Assembly: GCA_963921795.1 (NCBI GenBank)
Contig: OY997642.1
Coordinates: forward strand, 27,735,460-27,799,459
Direction: 5' to 3'
Origin: Nannobrachium achirus
Lineage: Eukaryota; Chordata; Actinopteri; Myctophiformes; Myctophidae
Length of the DNA: 64,000 nucleotides
Below are positions 1 through 11,046 of the stretch, in pieces. How positions within the stretch are numbered: position 1 is the first letter of the stretch; every line of letters begins with the position of its first letter. The translations under genes and the position numbers were made by a program. Below the pieces are notes generated by a model. It was given only the letters and a program-made list of their open reading frames with translations. It ran no database searches and was not told the DNA's origin.

Positions 1-503
1 CCTACTGTTGTTTGACAGTTGTCGTTAGCATACCGGTACATTTACTGTCTGTGCTTTTTATTGTGATTAAAGATTGCTATCTTCACCGAGAGGAGGGGGC
101 AGAGGAGAGGTAAAGAACGGAAGCGACAACACACAAGTTGTTTACAGAGCGACCACTGTAACCGCAGAACTGTTTCATACTGTCATTCTCAATGTTAATT
201 GCACAGCTGTTTAGCCCACTCAGAGCATGGCAGGGTCTTACTTTGATGAGCTGTCACAGAAGACACACTTCCATCCATTATGCATTCTAACAACCTGCTA
301 CACCACCTTTCTGACTCTAGAGAGCCTGCTGACTGCCAAGAAGATAGCCAAAAGCAGAAATGAAGAAAGAGACAGACCCTTTAGAGAGGCAGCTGGTGGA
401 TGGCTGACAGCTGGCCCCGAAGATCAGTGTATGGCCAAGCAGGTGGTAGATGTCATAGTGCTGATGTTTAAGACTTTTTAAGACCTCAACAAATGTAATT
501 TAA
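1..503. other. Left-edge intergenic stretch, no gene seen
   Basis: I see no recognisable coding exon, RNA gene or structured repeat here. Short open frames (for example 227-481 on the plus strand) have no recognisable domain and no supporting splice context. Confidence 0.5.
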
Positions 504-1420
504 GACCCAAATCGCCCTCCCGGGTCGTTCGCTCTACCTCACGCTCACTGCGCTGATGGTGGAGATGACGAAGGTGCGCCATCTCAGGTGACCTTGATCC
601 ACGTGAGACACTGCGGAGCAAGCTAAAGCGGGCGAGTTGCGGTGTCGAGCGTTGCAAAAGTCACATGAGCCGACTCAGCGCTGTCCGAGTTACAGTATGT
701 CACGATAGGGACAGAATAGTAAACATTTCACCCCAATTATCACCAGTAAGACTCCCTAATCGGGAGGTAAGCGACCGTCAGGTCACATGTATACACAAAG
801 AGGGCTGTAAGGTCCATGTTGATGAGATGAGTGTAGACATACTGTGTACCGATTTGCGTGATTTTAGGGCAAAAATTGTAGGAGCAGTGTCCAAAAATGT
901 GTTTAGCAAGAATCGGCCTGATGGTGGCGCTATGGGATAGGTCCATGTTGAAGACATGAGTGTAGACATACTGTGTAGCGATTTGCGTGATTTTAGGACA
1001 AAATCTGTAGGAGTAGTGTCCAAAAATGTGTTTTAAAAATTCTGCCTGAAGGTGGCGCTAAATGGGACAGATCCATGTTGATGAGATGAGTGTAGACATA
1101 CTGTGTACCGATTTGCGTGATTTTAGGGCAAAAATTGTAGGAGCAGTGTCCAAAAATGTGTTTAGCAAGAATCGGCCTGATGGTGGCGCTAGAAGAGGGC
1201 CATGTGAGAATTGGGTGGAGGTTGTGGTTTGGCAGGCAAGGAGTGTGTGTGCAAAATTTGGCATGGATCGGGGCAACGGTTGCAGAGATATGAGCAGGGC
1301 AAAAGTGTGACGGACGGACGGACGGACGGACGGACGGACGGACGGACGGACAGACGGACAGACAGACAGCCGGTGGAGGTTTTGATAGTAAGTGCGACCT
1401 GACGGTCGCAATTACGCCTG
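504..1420 (+). repeat. Dispersed repeat with internal ~130-bp tandem units and a CGGA microsatellite
   Basis: The segment contains three tandem units of about 130 bp beginning near 811, 941 and 1071 (unit marker GAGTGTAGACATACTGTGTA), then a GC-rich tail and a (CGGA)n tract at about 1311-1370, ending in GTGCGACCTGACGGTCGCAA. The same family recurs at 39925-40800 with two units and the same tail. Its left part (GAGCCGACTCAGCGC, then GACAGAATAGTAAACATT) also recurs at 53265-53440. It has no coding potential that I trust. Class unknown. Confidence 0.7.
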
Positions 1421-2049
1421 ATAGACGCCCAGGGCGAACGGCTGGGAGGGCGACCAGACCTGTATTCGGACAGCGGATGGGTCAGCAGACCACCGTGGCC
1501 TGTCACCATTATTCAGAATTGGAGATGCACAATATAATAACCCTTTTTTTTAAACCGATATGAGTGAATGGTGTAAGACTAGTTAGTCTTATCTATTGTG
1601 AGAATATTCAGTTTTCAATAACAAAACATAAACCATGCTGTGTACTGTATACTGACTCATTACTGCGTTCGGCCGCGTATGTGTATGCAGACGTTGTCTG
1701 CCCGTGTTTAAGCCTGTAGCCCAATCAGGGAACAGAATTTCTGGCAACGTCATCATTAACAGCCAATGAGGGACCAGCATTCCTGGTGATGCCAGTTGTG
1801 AGCGCACCTCCTTGCACGCTCTGCTGGCACACAAGTAGGCCATACATGGCACCTCGACAGAGTGCAGTTCTAGTTTCATCTGTGCACACTTCTTTCTTTC
1901 AGCAGAAGGTGGTGAACTATGGCAATTATGCGTTTGATGTAAACTAAATGTACAATTCATACAATGAGTTGTGCAAATAAAAAAAAATAAAAACACCAAA
2001 TAATATACTGTATACGTGTGCTCTATTGGTGAATGGTTAATTATAGGTT
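1421..2049. other. Intergenic, nothing recognised
   Basis: There is no recognisable gene or repeat apart from short homopolymer runs. A minus-strand open frame at 1589-1999 has no domain I know. Confidence 0.5.
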
Positions 2050-2065
2050 AAATATAATCATACAG

Positions 2066-3322
2066 TCACACACTGAGAGTGTGGACCCAGTTCAGGAGAA
2101 CCTATAACTATGGAGATTTGTCTCTGCTAACCCCGGTAGCCTCCAACCACTTTTTCGCTCCCTCATTAAGTGACATAACCTTTCGAAATTGGCGCGGGAA
2201 AGGCATCAAAAGTCTCAAGAATTTGTTCTTAGACGGGGTCTTCGCCTCTTTCGAACAACTAATGAGGAAATATGGCCTGCCTAGATCAGATCAATTTAGG
2301 TTCTTCCAAGTCAGGCATTACGTGAGATCTATAATACCCGATTTCCCTGACAAACCTAATACTAACCCCATAGATACCTTTTTATCTTTTGATCCGACAA
2401 CAAAAGGCGCTATATCAATCCTATATGACACCATCTCTAATCTGAGATCCGCGCCGTTGGATAGGATAAGAGCTGACTGGGAGCGGGATCTAGGGCTCAC
2501 ATTATCAGAGGAAAAGTGGGACTCAATTTTTTCTTCTATACACAAATCTTCCCTCTGTGCCCGTCACTGTTTAATACAGTTCAAGATAGTTCATAGGGCC
2601 CACATCTCTAAAGCCAGACTTGCAAGCATATATCCCGACGTAAGTTCTAGCTGTGATAAATGTAACAATGAGGCCACTCTTATACATCAATACTGGACGT
2701 GCCCACGGCTACAGCCATTCTGGGAGGGTGTATTCAGCACGCTATCCAACATTTTACATCGTGACATAGACCCAGACCCCTTATTAGCTCTGTTTGGTAC
2801 AGTTGGAAGCGAGGGCCTCCCTCTAACACGGACGGAAAGTCGTATGGTCGACTTTGCTTTATTGATCGCTAGGCGCGCCATTCTGCTTAAGTGGAAGGAT
2901 GCTGCCCCGCCTGTGCTCGACCTGTGGCTTCGCGCTATAATGTCCTGTCTGGAATTGGAAATGTTGAGGTTCTCAATTGCCGGCTCTGAAAAGAAATTTT
3001 ATAAAACCTGGAGCCCTTTTATGATGTTCTACCATAATACTCAAACGGTGTAGTGTGGCGCTTACCTGTTTGACCAACCCAGTGCGCAGCAAGCTTTGAT
3101 TATTTATTCTGCTTCACTGTTTTGATTATTTATTTACTTTGTTTTGACAGTTCAACCGTCCTGGGGATTGAGGGTGGGGGGAGGGGGGATAGGGGATGGG
3201 TTTTACTCACTCTCATAATAATGTAATCTGTTTTTCTACATGTGATGTATCCATCTTTTTGAGATTGTTTACCCGCCTCTGGGCTTTGCTCATTTGAAAA
3301 TTGAATAAAAAGATTTGAAAAG
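2066..3322 (+). mobile_element. 5'-truncated L1-like LINE (3' end of ORF2 plus 3' UTR)
   Basis: The 16-bp motif AAATATAATCATACAG flanks the block directly at 2050-2065 and 3323-3338. This is a target-site duplication, so the insertion is 2066-3322. The block holds the C-terminal part of a LINE ORF2 protein, then a 3' UTR ending in an A-rich tail with AATAAA near 3303. 5' truncation with a long target duplication is the normal product of target-primed reverse transcription. Confidence 0.9.
2079..3053 (+). pseudogene. LINE ORF2 C-terminal fragment
   Basis: This is an open frame of about 324 codons without the endonuclease and reverse transcriptase domains. Visible features are the C-terminal knuckle CDKCNNEATLIHQYWTCP (C-x2-C...H...C) and the L1-type tail downstream of it. 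It resembles the end of the intact ORF2 at 45288-49070 and the fragment at 37242-37972, but is clearly divergent from both, so it represents a different L1-like family. It is not expected to be functional. Confidence 0.85.
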
Positions 3323-3450
3323 AAATATAATCATACAGATCCTTGTTCAGAGCTCTCGTAGCTTGAGGGAGAAACTCTGAGTCTGTCACGGCCTTGTGGC
3401 AGCACAAATGTTTAGCCTCACAAACAGACCATTGCTATACTGTCTGTACA

Positions 3451-3553
3451 GTACATGGCCATGAACCTATGTTTGCTTACTGTACTTGTACATACATTTT
3501 AGTACATGGCCATGAACCTATGTTTGCTTACTGTACTTGTACATACATTTTAG
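3451..3553. repeat. Two-copy 51-bp tandem repeat
   Basis: GTACATGGCCATGAACCTAT begins at 3451 and again at 3502, and the two copies are essentially identical. The surrounding 3339-3943 region is otherwise unremarkable. Confidence 0.85.
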
Positions 3554-3943
3554 AGTATGTCATTGTAAGTGTAACACAGGTAGTGCTGAGTGCTGACCTA
3601 TTGATTGATTCCTGTTGAATCTTCAATAAAAATTCTTTCAAATCCAAAGCGTTCATAAGTGTGTATCTGTATACAGTGTACACTGTTAATGAATGATACA
3701 GCATTTGTGTGAAGGAAGGTCATTCTCCTCTAAACCACAAATAGCGGAGATGGCACATCTAAGCGGTGTGAGCTTGTTGTACAGTATAGGTTATTTCGAG
3801 GGCTTGCATGGAGCGCAAAGGGCGTAAGAGAAATTCTCAGAATGTTACAGGACACCTTTCCATTGATTGTAACTACAGTACTTAATTAGAAACAATATGT
3901 GTAAGCAATCTATACTTAAATGCAGATTAGGCTGTTTTTTATT

Positions 3944-4175
3944 AATAAAGCATAGCGTAAGTTTATGCAGGGCATGGGAGTCAAGTCGCCGCCAGTCTGA
4001 GTGTCAGTTGTCAGTCAGCTCTGTTCTCATACCTCATTAACATATCTGCTGGTCATTATGTCACATGACTGCCATACTCCAATCAGAGCTCTCAATCAGT
4101 AGGGAAGGCTCCTTTAAATAGAGCTTGCTTTCCCTACCAATGCTTGGTTCCGAAGCTTCGGAATCATTTGCTGCT
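3944..4175 (+). repeat. Direct repeat A1 (promoter-like)
   Basis: This 232-bp block is repeated at 8999-9230 (offset 5055). It contains the TATA-like TTTAAATAG at 4113-4121, and identity with A2 ends about 55 bp downstream of it, at TTTGCTGCT. This suggests promoter plus the first few transcribed bases. Confidence 0.85.
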
Positions 4176-5919
4176 GCGGCTGCTCTACTCTCTGGTTCTG
4201 CTCGAAAGCTTGGTGATACCATATGGTTCTGCTTTAGATACTGCTTACTGCCGTGCTGCTTCAATAGCAATGCTAGCCTGCTTTTATATCTGTTGCTATC
4301 ACTATGCTACTGCTAACAGTATTATGCCTAATGTTAACTACAGCTATCATGATGCACTACTTCATTAGTTCTCATTTACGTGTTTACTACTACTCATAAC
4401 TTGAACAAGGTCTCATCTAAAATGTATTACTAGCATGCTTGCTTCTCAGAAGAGAAAACATTTCAACAGTATAGCATATGCTAACAGTGGTAGTAGTGGA
4501 AGCTTCAAATTGTTTGTAGCAACATAAGCTAACAGCATGCTTTGCTCTACAGTGCACCCCGAACCATGATGGCATTGGCTGTGATTTGTGCTGCCTAGAA
4601 CAGTATGTGAACTGTTGTTCCTGCCCAGCTTCCAGTGCTGTTTGTCTCCAGCAGATGCCACACTGGGTTTCTTAAATCTTTAATCGCAGGGCTACACTCT
4701 GCAAACACCAGCTAGTTCGGCAGCTAATCCAACATGTTGGCCGGTGTGGCCATACTCCCTTCAGATGCATGGCTCCATGCAGGGATTCCCATCCTGCTTT
4801 AAACAGGTCTAGCCTATGCTATTATTGATATCATGCATGGATGATATTCTGATGCTATTGCTCACTTCTAATATATGCCTCTTTTCCCAACATTGCTGCT
4901 AATCATATACTAATGCTACTTTTACTCTGCAGGCAGGTTGGAACTACTGAGTATATTTGTGTATTAAGATTAATGCTTTGCTCATTCAGGAATCATGTCA
5001 AGTGTTTACAGGAGTAGCACTGCCCCTTTAAGGGCAGAGCATAAGGGGAGGTGGCTGCGTCTGGGCCTGTTTGGCCATGCAGAAGCCTGAGTCCGAGTGT
5101 TTGTTGGGGACCTGTCCTTGAGGAGTGGTTCAGCTAGTATTCGGTAAGAGTCTTGAATCAAATATTGATGCTTAGATAATTCAGTGGTACAGCATTTCAA
5201 GATGTTAGAAGTTTTATGGAGGGGGTTTAAATGTTTAATGGTTAACATATGCCTTCATGGGTGTAAGAACTTGTTACCATGAGAGAGATTGTCATGTGCT
5301 ACAGTTGAATTAGTCCATATTCAACTAACTGCCACTACTTGGAGTAAAGTAGGTGAGATTGCGGCATTCAAGCGAGGATCAAACACGCTCACTCTCACAC
5401 TTGCTTAAGTATGGAACTGAAGGTTCTTGCACAGGTGATTATTTGGCTTTATAAACACCATAGTTAATGTCCTATGTGGTGGAATGGTGGAAAGTTGATA
5501 AGGGAGGTTGTTAAATGGGCAATGCATCATGGGTAGTGCAGTCTATGTACTGCTACCATACACATTCACACTGTTCTCAGTCTAGCAGTGTTGCCAGGTC
5601 TGCCCATTATAAGCAACTCGGTCTTGTTTCCCCATAACTTCTAGTTGTGGGTTGTTTTGTTCGGGCTTGTTCTGAAGTAAAGTTGCTTATTTGGCTTGCT
5701 TTCAACATCCTTCCAACATGCTTCCTGTTAGAATCAGCCTAGTCTGTGTGCAGAGTGGGTTAATTCCCTTTTTTGAGCCACATGAGGTCAAGCAGCTACT
5801 GTGTGTGTAGTGTGGGGAGAGTTGAAGACTTGTTAGAAGGTTGCATGGGAAAAGTACAGTTGCATGATGGTACAGTTCTACTAAAAGGAGATTCTAGGAA
5901 GCTCTCCCTATTTACTCAG

Positions 5920-6090
5920 GAACCTTTGAGAGAGAGGTTTGAGTGAGAGGAATATTCCAGCATGGTGAGAGGCTTGTTCACTGCTAAATGCTAATGTTAG
6001 CGCATTTGGAACCTTTGAGTTGTATGGAGTAAGAGGATACATTCCAGCATGGGGAGAGGCTTGTTCACTGCTAAATGCTAATGTTAGAGG
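5920..6090. repeat. Short tandem duplication inside the split-repeat element
   Basis: AGAGGCTTGTTCACTGCTAA and surrounding sequence occur twice about 80 bp apart, with trailing CTAATGCTAATG-like runs. Non-coding. Confidence 0.6.
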
Positions 6091-6272
6091 CTAATGCTAG
6101 TAACACTCAGGGGTGCCATTGTCTTATGCTACAAACGCTAGCATGGTAACACTGAAGTGGCCATGTGAAATGGATAAACTGAGTTGATTATTGTATCTAT
6201 GCACAGCCAGTACATGCTGAACGTTGTTCGGAACAGCGTTAAACACTTGTTCTGTAATTTTGCACACGGTGA

Positions 6273-6273
6273 G

Positions 6274-6332
<59 letters not shown>
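6273..6332. repeat. Poly-A followed by (TA)n
   Basis: An uninterrupted A run of about 37 bases is followed by about eleven TA repeats. It creates spurious lysine/isoleucine-tyrosine open frames on both strands. Confidence 0.95.
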
Positions 6333-6351
6333 TTTACTGCATAGGCTGGCT

Positions 6352-6790
6352 GCTGCTTCGATTCTGCCATTTTGCTGTATGCTCAACTTATGCTCATGCT
6401 AAAGCTGCTACACGTCTGTTGCTAACATCATGTTTCATTTCCAGGCTTCTGCCATTTTGCTGTATGCTCAACTTATGCTCATGCTAAAGCTGCTACATGT
6501 TTGTTGCTAACATCATGTTTCATTTCCAGGCTTCTGCCATTTTGCTGTATGCTCAACTTATGCTCATGCTAAAGCTGCTACATGTCTGTTGCTAACATCA
6601 TGTTTCATTTCCAGGCTTCTGCCATTTTGCTGTATGCTCAACTTATGCTCATGCTAAAGCTGCTACATGTCTGTTGCTAACATCATGTTTCATTTCCAGG
6701 CTTCTGCCATTTTGCTGTATGCTCAACTTATGCTCATGCTAAAGCTGCTACATGTCTGTTGCTAACATCATGTTTCATTTCCAGGCTTCT
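6352..6790 (+). repeat. 85-bp tandem array, each unit ending in a splice-acceptor-like motif
   Basis: The marker CATTTCCAGGCTTCT recurs at exactly 85-bp spacing (CCAGG at 6441, 6526, 6611, 6696 and 6781). Each unit has a pyrimidine-rich stretch followed by CAG. More divergent units continue to about 7265, with ATTACAG, ATTGCAG, TATATAG and TTTTCAG ahead of similar downstream sequence. The array lies in the internal part of the 3944-9699 element. Confidence 0.9.
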
Positions 6791-7265
6791 TTCTTTATCA
6801 GTTGTGCTGCTATGCTACAATGATCACATAATTGTGCTAATGGCTCTTGTTGCTGCTGCTTCAGTCAGATACTATCATGTGTCCTAGAATTTCAGCTATT
6901 GCTAGCTCCACTCAACCTGCTGCTGCCTGCTAGCATAACTGCTAATAATTACAGCTAATGCTACTGCTAGTTAATGCTAACATCATGTTTATCATTACAG
7001 CTCCATGCCGGAGCTGTGGCATGCCCACTGCTACGGCATCAGGTTTTATCATTGCAGCTTCATGCTAAAGCTGCTTCATGTTCCGCTAAATCGTGTTTTT
7101 CTATATAGCTTCTTGCTGAGGCTGCTACATGTCTGCTGCGAACATCATGTTTATCTTTTCAGCTTCGTGCTGGAGCTGCTGCATGGCTGCTGCTACAGCA
7201 TGTCATTGCAGCGTTGTGCTGCAGCTTCTGTGTGTTTTCTGCTAACATGTTTATCTTTATAGTTT

Positions 7266-8779
7266 CGTCCACTACTGTATAATGCCATGAGGCCAGTCAG
7301 GAGTCGGTTGGCACTGCAGAGGGCATTGCTACTACAGCTTCAGCTAACGCTACTTCTGCTGCAACCATGAGCCTGCCTGCCTGTACTCCTGCCTGCCTGC
7401 CCACCTGCTGCACGCCTGCCCGCCTGCTGGCCCGCCTGCTTGCACGCTACAGATTCAGCAGACAGGGGAGTGGCTGCCTGCCTGTTTCATGAGCGACATC
7501 GATGTGTCGCGATGATCGAGGATTCTGGATCGAGGATACTCACCTGGACCTCCTCCCGAAGCCATGAAAGGCAGGTCATTCGTTAATCAAACTGCATCTT
7601 CATCTAAAGGCATAATTATATGGCTGATAAGTCAGATGTATTATATAGATTGCGTGGTTGTGGATGATAATAATAATTATAATAATGATGATCGTTGCAA
7701 CAAGTCTCAAGATGATTCTAAGTATATTTCAGCAGCACCTTATGCTTGTATGAGTTCATTAATATTCAGCCGGGTGGTGCATCAAGGCAATCCAGACTAC
7801 GTTCTCAAACTAATACTTCTTTCTATCCTCTATGTCATGGTATCTGCCTGGCGTCCTCTGGCGAGGCAAGCTGTATCGGACCTTGGAAGGATGGCTACCA
7901 GAGATGCTTCCTGCAGCATCGGGGATGGCTCCACACCTGTACATCTCTCTATGCATACAACCGGGCTGGCTCCAACTCGGACGTTATGGACGCTGATCCT
8001 CAGCAGCTATGAATGTTACTCGCCAGGAAGGAGGTCATTCTTGTTGCTCAAAAGCATGAGCGGCATTAAGTGAGGAGACGGTCGGCTAATTAATTGCTCA
8101 AAGGTGGTTGGCACGGTTATCACAGCTGTTAATATCAACTTCCAATTGCAGGGTCACGTCTACCTAGCATGGTGGGTAACCTCAAACAGCTCGCTCCCCC
8201 TTTAAGGGATGGGGCACAACTCGGCAAGCGTAGCTGATTCACTCTTCTTCGCAGTGTAGGATGGCTTAAGACCAACTGCTTAATACAATTTGGTTCTGCG
8301 TTAGAACCGCTCGCACACACAGCACAGCAAGCGTAGCTGACCCACTTTATACACTAATGGTAGGATGGCCTTTTCTTAATTTAAGAACTGCTTCTTAACA
8401 GAATAATTATTTCAAAGGTCGGCAGCGTCGCTTCGCTGCCTCTCTTAGCTATTTCATTTCACTAATCATAGAATGGTCTCTCTTTTAAGATGCAGCATGT
8501 ATCTTTTAGCATAAAATAAATTTGTCAACGCAGAGATCGCAGCTAGCTGCTGCTACACATAGTTACTGCTAAGCTTAGGATGGCTTCTCATGGTTCAAGA
8601 CTCTGCAGTCTTTTACTTTTAATCATGTAGAAGTCTGCAGTGGCGCTCTGCTGCTACACATAACCAGAGTCTGACTGACACAGGTTTTATGTGGCGTTGG
8701 GTTCCGTGTTTTGGGGGGTTTTAAAGCGCTCTCTGGTTGGCCGAGCCCTGCCAAGACAGAGAGCAAGCTCATTAGTTTT
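7266..8779. other. Internal region of split-repeat element, no gene recognised
   Basis: A 169-codon open frame (7564-8073, plus) has no domain, no Kozak support and runs through simple ATAATAAT sequence, so I do not call it a gene. Repeated short motifs such as AGCGTAGCTGA and TAGGATGGC occur at about 8230-8590. The stretch is probably non-coding element sequence. Confidence 0.45.
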
Positions 8780-8999
8780 GGGGGGTATTGCTGCGTTCCC
8801 TGATTTTGCTTAGCATGCTCAGAAATGCCTGCACAAAATTCAGGGAGCATCTCCGATCGCGGAGCCCTTCAAACGCCAAGTTTAACTGTATTCCATTTAT
8901 GCAATAAATGGTTAAATATCCTTGCCAATATCTTGCCGAGTCTATCTGTTCATTATGTTATTAATTGTTATATTCTTGACGTGAATGTTCCTGCCTAAA
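8780..8999 (+). repeat. Direct repeat B1 (polyadenylation-like)
   Basis: This 220-bp block is repeated at 9480-9699 (offset 700). It contains AATAAA at 8903-8908. Its right end touches the A2 repeat. Confidence 0.85.
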
Positions 9000-9230
9000 A
9001 TAAAGCATAGCGTAAGTTTATGCAGGGCATGGGAGTCAAGTCGCCGCCAGTCTGAGTGTCAGTTGTCAGTCAGCTCTGTTCTCATACCTCATTAACATAT
9101 CTGCTGGTCATTATGTCACATGACTGCCATACTCCAATCAGAGCTCTCAATCAGTAGGGAAGGCTCCTTTAAATAGAGCTTGCTTTCCCTACCAATGCTT
9201 GGTTCCGAAGCTTCGGAATCATTTGCTGCT
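8999..9230 (+). repeat. Direct repeat A2
   Basis: This is the copy of 3944-4175 and includes the same TATA-like box at about 9168. It is followed by a unique 249-bp spacer (9231-9479) with degenerate GTTAAGCTCATACTGTGAT-type tandem units. Confidence 0.85.
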
Positions 9231-9479
9231 TGCTTCCTCCTCCACCCCAGCCTCCACTTTGCATGATCACTCTGGCTAAGCTCAAATACTTGTGATTGTC
9301 TGATTAAGTTACATGTCAATGTGGTTAAGCAAGTACTGTGATCTTGTCTAAGTTTCATGTCATGTTGTTAAGCTCATACTGTGATTTTGTCTAAGTTCAT
9401 GTCAATGTTGATAAGCTCAATACTGTGATTTGACTATGTTACATGTCACGGTTATTGCTATTTGCTATTCTATCCCTAT

Positions 9480-9699
9480 GGGGGGTATTGCTGCGTTCCC
9501 TGATTTTGCTTAGCATGCTCAGAAATGCCTGCACAAAATTCAGGGAGCATCTCCGATCGCGGAGCCCTTCAAACGCCAAGTTTAACTGTATTCCATTTAT
9601 GCAATAAATGGTTAAATATCCTTGCCAATATCTTGCCGAGTCTATCTGTTCATTATGTTATTAATTGTTATATTCTTGACGTGAATGTTCCTGCCTAAA
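9480..9699 (+). repeat. Direct repeat B2
   Basis: This is the copy of 8780-8999 with AATAAA at about 9603. It marks the right end of the split-repeat element. Confidence 0.85.
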
Positions 9700-9954
9700 T
9701 TACATTCAATGAAAAGCTATCCTGTAAAATTCTGAAAATGTCACTTACACCCTTTGTGCTCCAAGCTCACTTTTCTGAGGTCTCAGGTTCTATGGAAACT
9801 GATTCTTTGTGTGCCCAACAGTCCGACTCTCCACATTGACTAACACTATCTCTAACCAAAACCCTGCAACACATACACATATACCGCTGTACTATAGTTT
9901 TGTTGTTGCAGTTTGATGTTGTGTGCACAGGTGAACACACACAGAAACACATCA

Positions 9955-9962
9955 CGCACGCA

Positions 9963-10021
<59 letters not shown>
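9955..10021. repeat. (ACGC)n(AC)n microsatellite
   Basis: Compound simple repeat. The adjacent 10022-10970 stretch holds no gene I recognise. Confidence 0.95.
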
Positions 10022-10023
<2 letters not shown>

Positions 10024-10970
10024 TGTGAGCTGAATCAGCCGATGATGTACTGTAAGTGTTTTATGCCTGTTGTCCGTCTCTCTCTCATTGTAATCATGTC
10101 TGAACTGCAATTAAGATGCGGGTGCATGTACCGGTATAGGGTCCAATCCGGTGTGCCTTCTGCTTCAAATAACTTTTCAGAGGCTGGGTTGCACCAACAA
10201 GGATTAATGTGTATCTATTAATCTAGTTGCACAAAACATTAAACCTAGTTTACAAAATAATCACGTTTACATTTAAACCATCCTTTTAATCATGGTTTCA
10301 ACAGTAAACCTGGCTTAATTGTAATCTGGTTGCTCCAAACTCTGATCTAGATTTCAGTTAGGGATTAATTATTAATTACAGATGAGGTGGTTGAACCACT
10401 TAAATCCTATAAACTTTGTTTAAATATCATTGTTTTTACTCTTATATGCTACCTTTTAACTTAATTGTGTTGCACTTTGCCCTGACCATCCTTCACAGCA
10501 TACAATCACTCAGTTATGCTTTTATGGTGTGTTTTAATTTTACCTGCAGTTGAAGTCCTATTGAGATGCAAGATCTCATACAAAAGGTTGCAATTTACAC
10601 AAAATAAACAAACTTTTACATGAAACAGAAACATTTAACACAAAACTAGCCTAGGGTCCCTGATCCGGTCGGGAGCGGAAACCACTTTACATCATGTTGT
10701 AGTCCTAGACGGATTACACTTTGGCCCGAAACTATCAAACCGGAAACAGTTTTAACAGTTTTGCGGCGTAGTTTTGCTTTTGGAAAATTCGTTTGGTAAA
10801 TGCATCTTTTAGTCCAACTCGTAGCGACTGGCAAGACTACACTAGGCTACTCGAGCATTTTAATAGGGATTGGGGAAACAAACGGGGGGAAACAAAACAA
10901 AGCGACGCCGCTTATTCTGCTCGTACTGTAGTTTCCGCCTAGAACGGATCAACGGCCAGTTGTAAACGAA

Positions 10971-11000
10971 CACCAGGCTTTCCCCTGAGAAAGCCTGGTG
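10971..11000. repeat. Perfect 12-bp-arm hairpin
   Basis: The arms CACCAGGCTTTC and GAAAGCCTGGTG are separated by six bases. No function is evident. Confidence 0.9.
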
Positions 11001-11046
11001 ATGCGAGGTTAACACAAAACCATCATGTTTTTACAAATATGCATAT

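Larger units (their letters stand above)
3944..9699 (+). mobile_element. Element with split direct repeats (A1-internal-B1-A2-spacer-B2), non-coding
   Basis: Two repeat pairs interleave. A1 (3944-4175) equals A2 (8999-9230), and B1 (8780-8999) equals B2 (9480-9699). B1 abuts A2, and a 249-bp unique spacer separates A2 from B2. This A1-int-B1-A2-B2 order is the hallmark of Ngaro-type DIRS retrotransposons. A carries a TATA-like TTTAAATAG (4113 and 9168) and B carries AATAAA (8903 and 9603). The internal 4.6 kb has no long open frame, no reverse transcriptase and no recombinase, so the element would be non-autonomous. The alternative is a tandem pair of one long and one internally deleted copy sharing ends. 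No target duplication was found, which suits a recombinase-inserted element. Confidence 0.6.

Noticed and set aside
6352..6790. CRISPR-like array (regular 85-bp units)
   Set aside because: Units are directly tandem with no unique spacers and the genome is a vertebrate.
7564..8073. 169-codon open frame
   Set aside because: No known domain, passes through simple AATAATAAT sequence and lies inside a non-coding split-repeat element.
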